A stretch of DNA of 64,000 nucleotides from Streptomyces radiopugnans. Its GTDB lineage: Bacteria > Actinomycetota > Actinomycetes > Streptomycetales > Streptomycetaceae. This document shows, piece by piece, positions 18,942-29,474 of this stretch. The notes beneath the pieces are model-generated. The model was not told the origin of the DNA. It saw nothing but the letters and a program-made list of their open reading frames with translations, and did no database searches. Position 1 is the stretch's first letter, and every line of letters begins with the position of its first letter. Made by a program: the position numbers and the translations under genes. The DNA is taken from assembly GCF_900110735.1 (NCBI RefSeq), contig NZ_FOET01000001.1, positions 62,001-126,000 of the forward strand, read 5' to 3'.

Positions 18942-21317
18942 GTGAAGAGCCAACGGAGGACGATCAGATCCGCCGCCCTGGCCACGACGGTCGCCGTCAT
19001 AGGGGCGACCTTTCTGACCGCCGGCACCGCCTACGCCCACGAGGGCACCGCATCCGACGGCCGTGACCCGGCCGCCGCGGAACACGGCGACCACGCGAAG
19101 GGCGGGCACAAGCACGGCAAGGACAAGGACGGCAAGCACGTCGACCACGACCTGCCCGGCCCGCTCACCAAGAAGCAGCGCTCCCAGCGCCTCGCGGCCC
19201 TTGAGCGGCTCGCCTCCGGCCAGAAGCCCGTGACCAAGAACGGCTCCAAGGTCATGAAGCTCGGCGACGACAAGTACGTCGAGATGGAGCAGACCAAGAC
19301 CGACAAGATCTTCACCATTCTCCTCGAGTTCGGTGACAAGATCGACCCCAGGTTCGGCGGCACCCCCGGTCCGCTGCACAACCAGATCGCCGAGCCCGAC
19401 CGCGAGCAGGACAACACCACCCTGTGGAAGGAGGACTTCAGCCAGGAGCACTTCGAGGAGATCTACTTCGGGGAGGGCAAGGGCTCGCTCAAGACGTACT
19501 ACGAGACCCAGTCCTCCGGTAAGTACTCCGTCGACGGCATGGTCTCCGACTGGGTCAAGGTCGACTACAACGAGGCTCGTTACGGCAACAACGCCTGTGG
19601 TCAGAGCACCTGCAACACCGTCTGGGACGCCGTCCGCGACGGTGTGAACCAGTGGGTCGCCGACCAGAAGGCCGCCGGCAGCACCACCGAGGAGATCAAG
19701 GCCCAGCTGGCCGAGTACGACCAGTGGGACCGCTACGACTTCGACGGTGACGGCGACTTCAACGAGTCCGACGGCTACCTCGACCACTTCCAGTTCGTCC
19801 ACGCCGGCGAGGACGAGTCGGCCGGCGGCGGCGCGCAGGGCGAGGACGCCATCTGGGCCCACCGCTGGTACGCCTACGGCACCGACTACGGCAAGACCGG
19901 CCCCGAGTTCAACAAGGCCGGCGGCACCGAGATCGGCGACACCGGCATCTGGGTCGGCGACTACACCGTGCAGCCCGAGAACGGCGGCCTGGGCGTCTTC
20001 GCCCACGAGTACGGCCACGACCTCGGCCTGCCGGACCTGTACGACACCAACGGCGGCGAGAACTCCACCGCCTTCTGGACTCTGATGTCGTCCGGTTCCT
20101 GGCTGAACAACGGCAAGGACGCCATCGGCGACTGGGCCGGCGAGATGACGGCCTGGGACAAGCTGTCCCTGGGCTGGCTGGACTACGAGACGGCCAAGGC
20201 CGCCACCAAGTCGCGCCACAAGCTGGGTGTTTCGGCCCACCAGGGCAAGAACCCGCAGGCGCTGATCGTGGAACTCCCCGAGAAGGAGGTCACGACCACC
20301 GTCGTCGAGCCCGCGGCGGGCGAGAAGCAGTGGTGGAGCGGCAGCGGTGACGACCTGCGCAACTCCCTGACCCGTACCGTCGATCTGACCGGGGCCTCCT
20401 CCGCGTCGCTCGACCTCAAGGGCTGGTGGGAGATCGAGGCCGGTTACGACTACCTCTACACCCAGGTCTCCACCGACGGCGGCGCCACCTGGACCGCCCT
20501 GGACGGCACCCGCAACGGCGAGCCGCTCGGCAAGGACGCCTCCGGCGCCCCCGCCCTCGACGGCTTCTCCGGCGGCTGGGAGGACCTCTCCTTCCCGCTG
20601 GACGCCTACGCCGGCAAGAAGATCGACCTCCGCTTCCACTACCGCACCGACGGCGGTGTGGCGGAGAAGGGCTTCACCGCCGACGAGATCACCATCACCG
20701 CCGACGGCCAGGCGATCGTCACCGACGGCGCCGAGGGCGACGACAACGGGTGGACGGCGAGCGGCTTCTCCCGCATCGGGGGCTCGTTCTCCAACTCCTA
20801 CCCGCAGTTCTACATCGCCGAGAACCGCCAGTACGTCTCGTACGACAAGACGCTGAAGACCGGCCCGTACAACTTCGGCTGGGCGAACACCCGTCCCGAC
20901 TGGGTCGAGCGCTACGCCTACCAGAACGGTCTGCTGATCTGGCTGTGGGACACCTCGCAGCTCGACAACAACACCAGCGTCCACCCGGGTGAGGGCCTGG
21001 TCCTCCCGATCGACGCGCACCCCAAGGCCGAGAAGTGGGCCGACGGGACGACGATGCGCAACCGCATCCAGTCGTACGACTCCACCTTCAGCTGGTACCC
21101 GACGCGCGGCATGACCCTGCACAAGAACGGCGAGGCCGCCAAGATCGGTTGGAAGATGGGCAAGCCCTACTTCGACGACCGCAAGGGTACGTACTGGGAC
21201 GAGTCCAACCCGACCGCGAGTGTGAAGGTGCCCGACACCAACACCCGCATCACGATCGTCAACCAGCCGCTCGACGGCAGGACGATGACCGTCCAGGTCG
21301 GACCCTCCACCAGGTGA
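18942..21317 (+). CDS. Secreted M6 family metalloprotease (immune inhibitor A type)
   Basis: 791-aa preproprotein. Signal peptide about residues 1-35, ending near TAYAHEG, then a Lys/His-rich prosegment. The peptidase M6 domain contains the zinc motif HEYGHDLGLPD with H355, E356 and H359, followed by the Met-turn region LMSSGSW. The C-terminal half includes a jelly-roll-like region (SLDLKGWWEIEAGYDYLYTQ) as in immune inhibitor A and related proteases. Expected to act outside the cell. Start: GTG at 18942 with GGGAGGG about 9 bases upstream. A second M6 protease begins at 62795. Confidence 0.92.
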   Translation: MKSQRRTIRSAALATTVAVIGATFLTAGTAYAHEGTASDGRDPAAAEHGDHAKGGHKHGKDKDGKHVDHDLPGPLTKKQRSQRLAALERLASGQKPVTKNGSKVMKLGDDKYVEMEQTKTDKIFTILLEFGDKIDPRFGGTPGPLHNQIAEPDREQDNTTLWKEDFSQEHFEEIYFGEGKGSLKTYYETQSSGKYSVDGMVSDWVKVDYNEARYGNNACGQSTCNTVWDAVRDGVNQWVADQKAAGSTTEEIKAQLAEYDQWDRYDFDGDGDFNESDGYLDHFQFVHAGEDESAGGGAQGEDAIWAHRWYAYGTDYGKTGPEFNKAGGTEIGDTGIWVGDYTVQPENGGLGVFAHEYGHDLGLPDLYDTNGGENSTAFWTLMSSGSWLNNGKDAIGDWAGEMTAWDKLSLGWLDYETAKAATKSRHKLGVSAHQGKNPQALIVELPEKEVTTTVVEPAAGEKQWWSGSGDDLRNSLTRTVDLTGASSASLDLKGWWEIEAGYDYLYTQVSTDGGATWTALDGTRNGEPLGKDASGAPALDGFSGGWEDLSFPLDAYAGKKIDLRFHYRTDGGVAEKGFTADEITITADGQAIVTDGAEGDDNGWTASGFSRIGGSFSNSYPQFYIAENRQYVSYDKTLKTGPYNFGWANTRPDWVERYAYQNGLLIWLWDTSQLDNNTSVHPGEGLVLPIDAHPKAEKWADGTTMRNRIQSYDSTFSWYPTRGMTLHKNGEAAKIGWKMGKPYFDDRKGTYWDESNPTASVKVPDTNTRITIVNQPLDGRTMTVQVGPSTR

Positions 21318-21381
21318 CACCCGAGTGAAACCCCGGTGACGCTGCGTTTTGGCAGGTCAGCTCGGTAAGGCAGTGAACGGT

Positions 21382-21411
21382 CGGCCGTCGCCCCCTAGCG
21401 GGCGGCGGCCG
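21382..21411. terminator. Stem-loop after the M6 protease
   Basis: 12-bp stem with one G-T pair (21382-21393 with 21400-21411) and a 6-base loop, 65 bases after the stop. Confidence 0.7.
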
Positions 21412-21488
21412 ATCGTGCTGAGAATGCGCGTACCGCCCGAGGGCGGGTGGCCTTTGTTGACGTGGTGTATAACGGGGGAGTGGTGAAG

Positions 21489-21839
21489 ATGGCAGGCGGT
21501 GGCTGGACCAGGCTGCCGGACGGCAGCGTGGTCGTGGCGCTCTCCGTGCCCCGGCCGGGGCACGGCGGGCAGCGTGCCCGCTTCCTGGTCCACGCGGCCA
21601 ACCGCGCCCGCGCCCTGACCCGGCTGAGAAACCTCGGCCTGCGCGCGGTCTACCTGCGCGGCAACACCGACCCGCCCACCCCCGACGAGATCAGCGCGGT
21701 ACTGCACCACCCCGACGGCCTGGTCTGGCGCCCGGCCCCGCAGCACGGCGCCGCCGGCGCACCGGCCGACGAGGGGACGCACGCGGAGGGCGGCTTCTGG
21801 CGGCCCATAGGCGCCCTGCGCCGCGCCGCGGCCGGCTAG
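21489..21839 (+). CDS. Conserved hypothetical protein
   Basis: 116 aa, no domain recognised. The middle (RARFLVHAANRARALTRLRNLGLRAVYLRGN) looks like an alpha/beta fold and the ends are Gly/Pro-rich. ATG 21489 (MAGGGWTRLPDGSVVV) was chosen because GGGGAG precedes it; an in-frame start 42 bases earlier exists. Convergent with pncA. Confidence 0.65.
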   Translation: MAGGGWTRLPDGSVVVALSVPRPGHGGQRARFLVHAANRARALTRLRNLGLRAVYLRGNTDPPTPDEISAVLHHPDGLVWRPAPQHGAAGAPADEGTHAEGGFWRPIGALRRAAAG

Positions 21840-21864
21840 GACCGCAGGGCCGGCGCCGCCGCGT

Positions 21865-22458
21865 TCAGGCGGCGCGGACCACCGGTTCGCCCGACAGCTC
21901 CACGCCCGCCCCGCGCATCTCCTCCAGCGCCAGCTCGGTGGTCCGCGCCGCCACCCCGGCCGTCATGCCGAGCAGCACCCGGGTGCGGAAGCCCTCGCGG
22001 GCCGCGTCCAGCGCGGTGGCGCGCACGCAGTGGTCGGTGGCGATGCCCACCACGTCCACCTCCGCCACATCACGGGAGCGCAGCCAGTCGGCGAGCGGGG
22101 TGCCGTTCTCGTCCTTCCCCTCGAAGCCGCTGTAGGCGGCGGCGTACGCGCCCTTGTCGAAGACCGCGTCGATCGAACCGGAGGCGACGGCCGGGGCGAA
22201 GTTCGGGTGGAAGCCCACGCCCTCGGTCCCTGCCACGCAGTGCGCGGGCCAGGAGTGGCGGAAGTCGGGGTGGTCGGAGAAGTGGTCGCCCGGGGAGACG
22301 TGGTGGTCGCGGGTGGCCACCACGTGGCGGTATCCGGGGGTGCTCTGCCCGACGAGGTCGGTGATGGCCGCGGCCACGTCGGCACCCCCCGCCACCGCGA
22401 GGCTGCCGCCCTCACAGAAGTCGTTCTGGACGTCTACGACGATCAGGGCCCGGTGCAT
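21865..22458 (-). CDS. pncA: Nicotinamidase / isochorismatase-family hydrolase
   Basis: 197 aa. Hydrolyses nicotinamide to nicotinate in NAD salvage. Isochorismatase fold: VVDVQNDFCEGGSLAV carries the catalytic Asp and a metal-site region; TRDHH and the DFRHSWPAHC stretch are typical of nicotinamidases. The nucleophilic Cys is in TDHCVRATALDA. The ATG at 22458 has AAAGGTG upstream. It lies 174 bases downstream of pncB on the same strand, so both salvage steps may be co-transcribed. Confidence 0.9.
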   Translation of the reverse strand: MHRALIVVDVQNDFCEGGSLAVAGGADVAAAITDLVGQSTPGYRHVVATRDHHVSPGDHFSDHPDFRHSWPAHCVAGTEGVGFHPNFAPAVASGSIDAVFDKGAYAAAYSGFEGKDENGTPLADWLRSRDVAEVDVVGIATDHCVRATALDAAREGFRTRVLLGMTAGVAARTTELALEEMRGAGVELSGEPVVRAA

Positions 22459-22632
22459 GGTGCACACCTTTCGGCTGGAGTGGCTGTGGCTGGCTGTTGC
22501 CGCGGACGACTGTTGTGGCCGGCCGCCGCGGCCGCGGCCCGCGGCCGGTGCGGTCCGCGGGGGGACGGGGACGGGACGTGTCCGACCTTAGACACTCGGC
22601 GTCCGCCGCGGGAGTGCGAGGACACGCTGCGC

Positions 22633-23967
22633 TCACCCCCCGGTGTACTCGGTGGGCAGGACCGGTTCGCCGCGCGAGAGCTGCGTCGCCGACAGCGGCA
22701 GCCCGTCGCGGGCCCGCAGGTGCCGCTCGCGGGCAGCCTCCAGCCGCTCGCGCGCCACGATCTCGCCGCCGCGCACCAGGTCCACCGTCAGCAGGTGGTC
22801 CGCCAGCTCCGCGGGCACCTCGCCGGTGCCGACGACCTCGGCCTCGGCCACGCCGTCCGCGTCCGGCCGCCGGGCGGCCCACTTCACGCCCCCGACCGAC
22901 AGCTTCCCGCCCATGGACTTCTTCGCCACCGGGCGCAGCGGCGCGCCGGGGTCGGAGGAGTCGGCGCGGGCCACGAGCTTGTAGACCATCGAGGCCGTGG
23001 GGTGCCCGCTGCCGGTGACCAGCTGGGTGCCCACGCCGTAGGCGTCCACCGGGGCGGCGGCCAGGGAGGCGATGGCGTACTCGTCCAGGTCGCTGGTCAC
23101 GATGATCCTGGTGTCCCGCGCCCCCAGCTCGTCGAGCTGCTGCCGCACCCGGTGGGCGAGCAGCAGCAGGTCGCCGGAGTCGATGCGCACCGCGCCCAGG
23201 CCGGGGCCCGCAACCTCCACGGCGGTGCGGACGGCCTCGGCCACGTCGTAGGTGTCCACCAGGAGCGTGGTGCCGCTGCCCATGGACCCCACCTGCGCGG
23301 TGAAGGCGTCCCGTTCGGTGTCGTGCAGCAGGGTGAAGGCGTGGGCGCTGGTGCCGACGGTGGGGATGCCGTAGCGGAAGCCCGCGGCCAGGTCGGAGGT
23401 GGTGGAGAAGCCGCCCACGTACGCGGCCCGCGCCGCGGCCACCGCCGACAGCTCGTGGGTGCGGCGCGCGCCCATCTCGATCAGCGGGCGCCCCCGGGCC
23501 GCGACGGCCATCCGGGACGCGGCGGCGGCGACGGCCGAGTCGTGGTTGAGGATCGACAGGATCACCGTCTCCAGCAGCACGCACTCGGCGAAGGTGCCCT
23601 CCACCCGCATGACCGGCGAGCCGGGGAAGTAGACCTCGCCCTCCGGGTAGCCGCTGATGTCGCCGCGGAAGCGGTAGTCGGCCAGCCACTTCAGGGTCGG
23701 CTCGTCCACCACCTCCCGCTCGCGCAGGAACTCCAGGATCTCCGGCTCGAAGCGGAAGTTCGCCACCGCGTCCAGGACCCTTCCGGTGCCCGCCACCACG
23801 CCGTAGCGGCGGCCCTCGGGCAGACGGCGCGTGAAGACCTCGAAGACGGAGCGCCGGTCGGCGGTCCCGCCGCGCAACGCCGCCTGGACCATGGTGAGTT
23901 CGTAGTGGTCGGTGAAGAGGGCGGTGGACGGCACGGCGACCGGCAGGCCCAGGTCTGCGGTGTTCAT
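22633..23967 (-). CDS. pncB: Nicotinate phosphoribosyltransferase
   Basis: 444 aa. Converts nicotinate and PRPP to nicotinate mononucleotide, the step after pncA. Typical elements are the N-terminal [16 protein letters not shown], a probable catalytic-loop region TDHYE, GTSAHAF, and the phosphate-binding region IDSGDLLLL. It is probably leaderless: on the coding strand TAGCAT lies 7 bases before the ATG. A palindrome sits directly upstream of that -10 box. Divergent from clpS. Confidence 0.94.
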   Translation of the reverse strand: MNTADLGLPVAVPSTALFTDHYELTMVQAALRGGTADRRSVFEVFTRRLPEGRRYGVVAGTGRVLDAVANFRFEPEILEFLREREVVDEPTLKWLADYRFRGDISGYPEGEVYFPGSPVMRVEGTFAECVLLETVILSILNHDSAVAAAASRMAVAARGRPLIEMGARRTHELSAVAAARAAYVGGFSTTSDLAAGFRYGIPTVGTSAHAFTLLHDTERDAFTAQVGSMGSGTTLLVDTYDVAEAVRTAVEVAGPGLGAVRIDSGDLLLLAHRVRQQLDELGARDTRIIVTSDLDEYAIASLAAAPVDAYGVGTQLVTGSGHPTASMVYKLVARADSSDPGAPLRPVAKKSMGGKLSVGGVKWAARRPDADGVAEAEVVGTGEVPAELADHLLTVDLVRGGEIVARERLEAARERHLRARDGLPLSATQLSRGEPVLPTEYTGG

Positions 23968-23986
23968 GGGACGGATGCTACCCCCA

Positions 23987-24007
23987 ATGTCGTCACTTTG
24001 ACGATAT
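23987..24007. promoter_or_regulatory. Palindromic operator upstream of pncB
   Basis: TCGTCA-N3-TGACGA, extending to 21 bp with one mismatch, centred 30 bases upstream of the pncB start and within the -35/-10 region of its promoter. Symmetric GTCA/TGAC halves resemble operators of NAD-salvage regulators such as NrtR, but the regulator is not identified here. Confidence 0.55.
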
Positions 24008-24086
24008 CCGGTTCAGGGGAACCGCGCCACCGCCCGCCGGAACCCCGTTTGCACCACCGCCCGGTCAGGGTGGCAGCATGGGGACC

Positions 24087-24491
24087 GTGAGCGACGACAC
24101 ACACCGGACGACACCCCCGGCCGTCGCGGTCGCGCGGCCGCCCGCCGCGGACCGCGTACCCGGTCCGCACGGCGCCCATGTGGCGCGGCTGTCGGTCGCC
24201 CCCACCGAGATCACCCGCCCCGAGTCGGGCGAGGCCCCCCGGGTGGTGTCCGAGCCGGACGTCCCGTGGGTGACGGTCGTCCACAACGACCCGGTGAACC
24301 TGATGAGTTACGTGACCTACGTGTTCCAGACCTACTTCGGTTACCCGAAGGAGAAGGCCAGGAAGCTGATGATGGACGTCCACCACAAGGGCCGCGCGGT
24401 CGTCTCCAGCGGCACCCGCGAGGAGATGGAGCGCGACGTACAGGCCATGCACGGCTACGGCCTGTGGGCGACCCTCCAGCAGGACCGCTGA
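24087..24491 (+). CDS. clpS: ATP-dependent Clp protease adaptor ClpS
   Basis: 134 aa. N-end-rule adaptor that delivers substrates to ClpA/ClpC-ClpP. The core ([20 protein letters not shown], then [19 protein letters not shown] and LWATLQQDR) is the full ClpS fold, with the conserved HNDPVN motif. The first ~55 residues are a poorly conserved extension. GTG 24087 lies 7 bases after CAGCAT, consistent with a leaderless start; ATG 24078 is an alternative. It overlaps the next gene by one base. Confidence 0.93.
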   Translation: MSDDTHRTTPPAVAVARPPAADRVPGPHGAHVARLSVAPTEITRPESGEAPRVVSEPDVPWVTVVHNDPVNLMSYVTYVFQTYFGYPKEKARKLMMDVHHKGRAVVSSGTREEMERDVQAMHGYGLWATLQQDR

Positions 24492-25096
24492 TGGCCGGGC
24501 TCTTCCAGCCCGCGGCCGGCGTGCCCGGAGGCGCCGCCGTCGCGCTCGACGAGGTGGAGATCTCCATCCTGCGCAGCCTCGCCGTCCAGCTCCTGGAACT
24601 CATCGGGCCCGGCCCGGGCGCCGACGAGGCCGGCGGCGAGCAGGACCCGCTCGCCGCGCTGATGACCGACGGCCCCACCGAGCCGCCCTCCGACCCGGCG
24701 CTGGCCAGGCTCTTCCCCGACGCCTACGGCGGCCCCGGCGCCGGAGGGGACGAGAAGACGCGCGAGGCCGCCGCGGAGTTCCGGCGCTACACCGAGAACG
24801 ACCTGCGCGCCCGCAAACGGGAGGACGGCCTCGCCGTCGTGCGCACCCTGGACTCCCTCGCCCCCGCCGGCGAGGGGGGAGCGGTGCTCACCCTGACCCC
24901 CGAGCAGTCGCGCCGGTGGCTCGGCGCGCTCAACGACCTGAGGCTGGCGATCGGCGCGCGCCTGGAGATCGCCGACGACGAGGACGGCGACGAGCTGTAC
25001 GCGCTGCCGGACGGCGACCCGCGCAAGCCGATGGTGATGGCGTACCTGTGGCTGGGGGCGCTCCAGGAGTCGCTGGTGGAGACCCTCGCGCCCTGA
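24491..25096 (+). CDS. DUF2017 family protein
   Basis: 201 aa, co-translated with clpS (stop and start overlap as TGATG). DUF2017 proteins are actinobacterial partners of clpS by position; function unknown. Predicted mostly helical: VEISILRSLAVQLLELIG near the start and EQSRRWLGALNDLRLAIGARLEI towards the end, with an acidic segment EIADDEDGDEL. No catalytic motif is visible. Confidence 0.85.
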   Translation: MAGLFQPAAGVPGGAAVALDEVEISILRSLAVQLLELIGPGPGADEAGGEQDPLAALMTDGPTEPPSDPALARLFPDAYGGPGAGGDEKTREAAAEFRRYTENDLRARKREDGLAVVRTLDSLAPAGEGGAVLTLTPEQSRRWLGALNDLRLAIGARLEIADDEDGDELYALPDGDPRKPMVMAYLWLGALQESLVETLAP

Positions 25097-25104
25097 CGCG
25101 CCGG

Positions 25105-25125
25105 GCGGCCCGCGGCGCGGGCCGC
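25105..25125. terminator. Hairpin after the clpS operon
   Basis: GCGGCCCGC, 3-base loop, GCGGGCCGC, 9 bases after the DUF2017 stop. Confidence 0.6.
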
Positions 25126-25335
25126 GACGGTCCGGCCGCTGTTCCCGGTGGCGCCGGCGGGCCGCGCCGCATTCCGGCATCTGTTTGTGCCATACATTAA
25201 AAAGTCCCTGTGAGCCCGCCGCGTCGCGCAGAGTGATCGAAACTCTCCGTTAATCGGATACGACGCCTCTTTGGGCGGGATAGCTGCCCGATTTATCCCT
25301 CGATTCCCCTGTGTGACCCGACCGTAATATGAGCA

Positions 25336-25351
25336 TGTGATCCAGGTCACA
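25336..25351. promoter_or_regulatory. CRP-type operator
   Basis: TGTGATCCAGGTCACA is TGTGA-N6-TCACA, a full consensus site for CRP/FNR-family regulators and also compatible with the GTG-N6-CAC motif described for Streptomyces Crp. It begins 5 bases after a TAATAT -10 box, so it overlaps the likely transcription start and would repress. Confidence 0.6.
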
Positions 25352-25540
25352 CCGGTGCGGTAGCGCAGCGTGATAGGAACTCCCAACCCGATTTTTATCC
25401 GTGTCTTACAACTCGGAGAACTTCGGAGGAAACTGCGCTCGAAACCGGACGCCGAGGTCGGTCCTTCCGCCGCACCACAGGCAACCACCGTTGCACCCGC
25501 CCCCACACGTCCTCGCAGCCGCTACAGCCAGAGGGAACCC

Positions 25541-27109
25541 ATGGCAAACGAATCCTGGACGACGCGGATCGACGAATCCATCACCGAATTCGTCGATCCG
25601 ATCGCCTCGAAAATCAGCGACATCGTCTTCTACACCATCCCCCTCGGGGACACCGAGTTCCCCTGGATCGTCGGCTGGCTGGTGGTCGCGGGACTGGTGT
25701 TCACCGGATACTTCGGGTTCGCCCAGGTCCGCCACCTGCCCAAGGCCCTCAAGCTGGTCCGCGGCAAGTACGACCAGAAGGACGCCCCCGGTGAGGTGAA
25801 CCACTTCCAGGCCCTCACCTCCGCCGTCTCCGGCACCGTCGGCCTCGGCAACATCGCCGGTGTGGCCATCGCGGTCACCATCGGCGGCCCCGGCGCCACC
25901 TTCTGGATGATCGTCTGCGGCCTCCTCGGCATGGCGACCAAGTTCGTCGAGTGCACCCTCGGTGTGAAGTACCGCGAGGTCCACGCCGACGGCACCGTCT
26001 CCGGCGGCCCGATGCACTACCTGCGCAAGGGCATGGCCGAGCGCGGCCTGGGCGGCCTGGGCAAGGTGCTCGCCATCGGCTCCGCCATCGCCCTGCTGTT
26101 CTTCACCTTCTTCGGCGGCAACCTCTTCCAGGTCAACCAGAGCCTGGAGCAGCTCCAGTCCGTCACCGGCGGCGAGGACAGCCTCTTCAGCAGCTCCGGC
26201 GGCGCCCTCTTCTTCGGCATCCTGATCGCCGCCCTGGTCGCCCTGGTCCTCATCGGCGGCATGCGCTCCATCGGTGCCGTCACCAGCCGGCTGGTCCCCG
26301 CGATGGCGATCATCTACGTCGTCGCCTGCCTCTTCGTCATCCTGACCAACGTCACCGCCGTGCCCGAAGCCATCTCGGACATCGTCGTGGGAGCCTTCGC
26401 CCCCGAGGGTGTGGCCGGCGGCCTCATCGGCGCCCTGATCGTCGGCTTCCAGCGCGCCGCCTTCTCCAACGAGGCGGGCATCGGCTCGGCCCCCATCGCC
26501 CACTCCGCGGTGAAGACCAAGCGCCCCGCCACCGAGGGCCTGGTCGCGATGATCGAGCCGTTCATCGACACCGTCGTCATCTGCACCATGACCGCGCTGA
26601 CCATCGTCATCGCCCGCACCCCGAGCTGGGAGGCGGCCCGCGAGGCCAGCGCCAACGGCGACCCGATCGCCTCCGGCGTCTCGCTCACCTCGGACGCCTT
26701 CGAGACCGCGATCTCCTGGTTCCCGTACATCCTGGCCGTCGCGGTCCTGCTCTTCGCCTTCTCCACGATCATCACCTGGAGCTACTACGGCCTGAAGGCG
26801 TGGACCTACCTCTTCGGCCGCAGCAGGACCAGCGAGAACGTCTACAAGGTGCTCTTCAGCCTCATCGTCATCACCGGTGCGCTGATGTCGCTGTCCTCCC
26901 TGGTCTCCCTGGCCGACTCCTTCCTCTTCCTCGCGGCGGTGTTCAACATCATCGGCCTCTACCTGCTGGCGCCCGTCGTCAGGAGGGAGCTCAACCGCGT
27001 CCTCGACTACGTCCGCCGCCGCGACGCGGGCGAGACCGACGAGCAGATCGAGGCCGCCGAGGCCGCCGAGGCCGCCGGTCCCGGCGAGGCCACCACGCTC
27101 GCCAAGTGA
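25541..27109 (+). CDS. Alanine/glycine:cation symporter (AGCS family)
   Basis: 522-aa membrane transporter taking up alanine or glycine with sodium or protons. Family features include GTVGLGNIAGVAIAVTIGGPG, the GGPMHYLRKGM region and NEAGIGSAPIAHSA. About 10-11 hydrophobic segments are visible, and the C-terminal tail is acidic and Ala-rich (EAAEAAEAAGPGE). ATG 25541 (MANESWTTRID) follows AGAGGGA. Preceded by a long regulated leader and followed by a very strong terminator. Confidence 0.93.
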   Translation: MANESWTTRIDESITEFVDPIASKISDIVFYTIPLGDTEFPWIVGWLVVAGLVFTGYFGFAQVRHLPKALKLVRGKYDQKDAPGEVNHFQALTSAVSGTVGLGNIAGVAIAVTIGGPGATFWMIVCGLLGMATKFVECTLGVKYREVHADGTVSGGPMHYLRKGMAERGLGGLGKVLAIGSAIALLFFTFFGGNLFQVNQSLEQLQSVTGGEDSLFSSSGGALFFGILIAALVALVLIGGMRSIGAVTSRLVPAMAIIYVVACLFVILTNVTAVPEAISDIVVGAFAPEGVAGGLIGALIVGFQRAAFSNEAGIGSAPIAHSAVKTKRPATEGLVAMIEPFIDTVVICTMTALTIVIARTPSWEAAREASANGDPIASGVSLTSDAFETAISWFPYILAVAVLLFAFSTIITWSYYGLKAWTYLFGRSRTSENVYKVLFSLIVITGALMSLSSLVSLADSFLFLAAVFNIIGLYLLAPVVRRELNRVLDYVRRRDAGETDEQIEAAEAAEAAGPGEATTLAK

Positions 27110-27137
27110 CACCCGCCCCCCGGGGGCACGGCACCGC

Positions 27138-27182
27138 GCGGGGCCCCGCCCGTACCGCACACCGGTACGGGCGGGGCCCCGC
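27138..27182. terminator. Perfect 20-bp stem-loop
   Basis: 27138-27157 pairs fully with 27163-27182 around loop CACAC. It terminates the symporter transcript just before the mec promoter. Confidence 0.85.
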
Positions 27183-27209
27183 CCGCGCGCCCTGCCTATG
27201 CTGTCGCCC

Positions 27210-27641
27210 ATGCTGACCATCACCCAGGAGCTGCACGACAAGATCGTGGCCCACGCCCGCCAGGACCACCCCGACGAGGCGTGCGGCATCATCGCGGGCC
27301 CGGCCGGCAGCGGACGCCCCGAGCGCTTCATCCCCATGCTCAACGCCGCCCGCTCGCCCACGTTCTACGAGTTCGACTCCGCGGACCTGCTGAAGCTCTA
27401 CCGCGAGATGGACGACCGCGACGAGGAGCCGGTGGTCGTCTACCACTCCCACACCGCCACCGAGGCCTACCCCTCGCGCACCGACGTCGCCTACGCGGGC
27501 GAGCCCGGCGCCCACTACGTGCTGGTCTCCACCGCGGAGTGCGGCAACGACGAGGGGCCCTTCTCCTTCCGCTCCTTCCGCATCGTCGACGGCGAGATCA
27601 CGGAGGAGGAGGTCAGGATCGTCCCCGCCTACGAGGACTGA
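27210..27641 (+). CDS. mec: M67 family JAMM metallopeptidase (Mec+-like)
   Basis: 143-aa zinc isopeptidase. JAMM motif: E23 in DEACG, then H79-S-H81 and S89-x2-D92. In Mycobacterium tuberculosis the equivalent protein, Mec+, hydrolyses the CysO-cysteine adduct to release cysteine. It lies upstream of cysO and cysM, as in M. tuberculosis. TATGCT lies 7 bases before the ATG, so the gene is probably leaderless. An in-frame ATG 12 bases earlier falls within that promoter element and is unlikely. Confidence 0.92.
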   Translation: MLTITQELHDKIVAHARQDHPDEACGIIAGPAGSGRPERFIPMLNAARSPTFYEFDSADLLKLYREMDDRDEEPVVVYHSHTATEAYPSRTDVAYAGEPGAHYVLVSTAECGNDEGPFSFRSFRIVDGEITEEEVRIVPAYED

Positions 27642-27732
27642 TCCACAAGCCTCCGACAACAGGTGAGACGGCAGGGTCCGCATCATGGAACAGGTATCCG
27701 GTTCCGGAGGCGGGAATCGTTACGATGAGCCC

Positions 27733-29219
<1,487 letters not shown>

Positions 29220-29474
29220 GCCCGGCCCGCACATCCGCGACGCCCGCCCGCCGCGCCCGCCGTACCCCGCCCCTTCGGCAGCCGGGAACGGCGGTGCGGC
29301 GGCCGCCGCCCGGGCCGCGCGCCCCCCGAGGCCGCGCGCCGCGCGATCCGCGCCCCGCACCACCCCCGCCCTGGTGATTCCGCCCACAACGGGGCACTGC
29401 GGAGGAGCCACCGGCCCCTGTGCGCCTTACGCTCAGGTAACCCCTCTTCCCGGGCCACGGAGGTTCCTTCCCCT

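Larger units (their letters stand above)
25097..25540. other. Long leader and regulatory region of the AGCS symporter
   Basis: 444 bases, noticeably richer in A+T than the neighbours between 25185 and 25420. It holds a hairpin terminator, a TAATAT box (25325-25330) and a CRP-type palindrome. If transcription starts near 25337, the leader is about 200 nt. I looked for a glycine riboswitch, plausible for this transporter family, and did not see its conserved core. Confidence 0.55.

Noticed and set aside
25097..25540. Glycine or c-di-AMP riboswitch in the symporter leader
   Set aside because: Plausible by gene family, but I could not find the conserved aptamer cores; only a hairpin, a promoter and a CRP-like site are visible.
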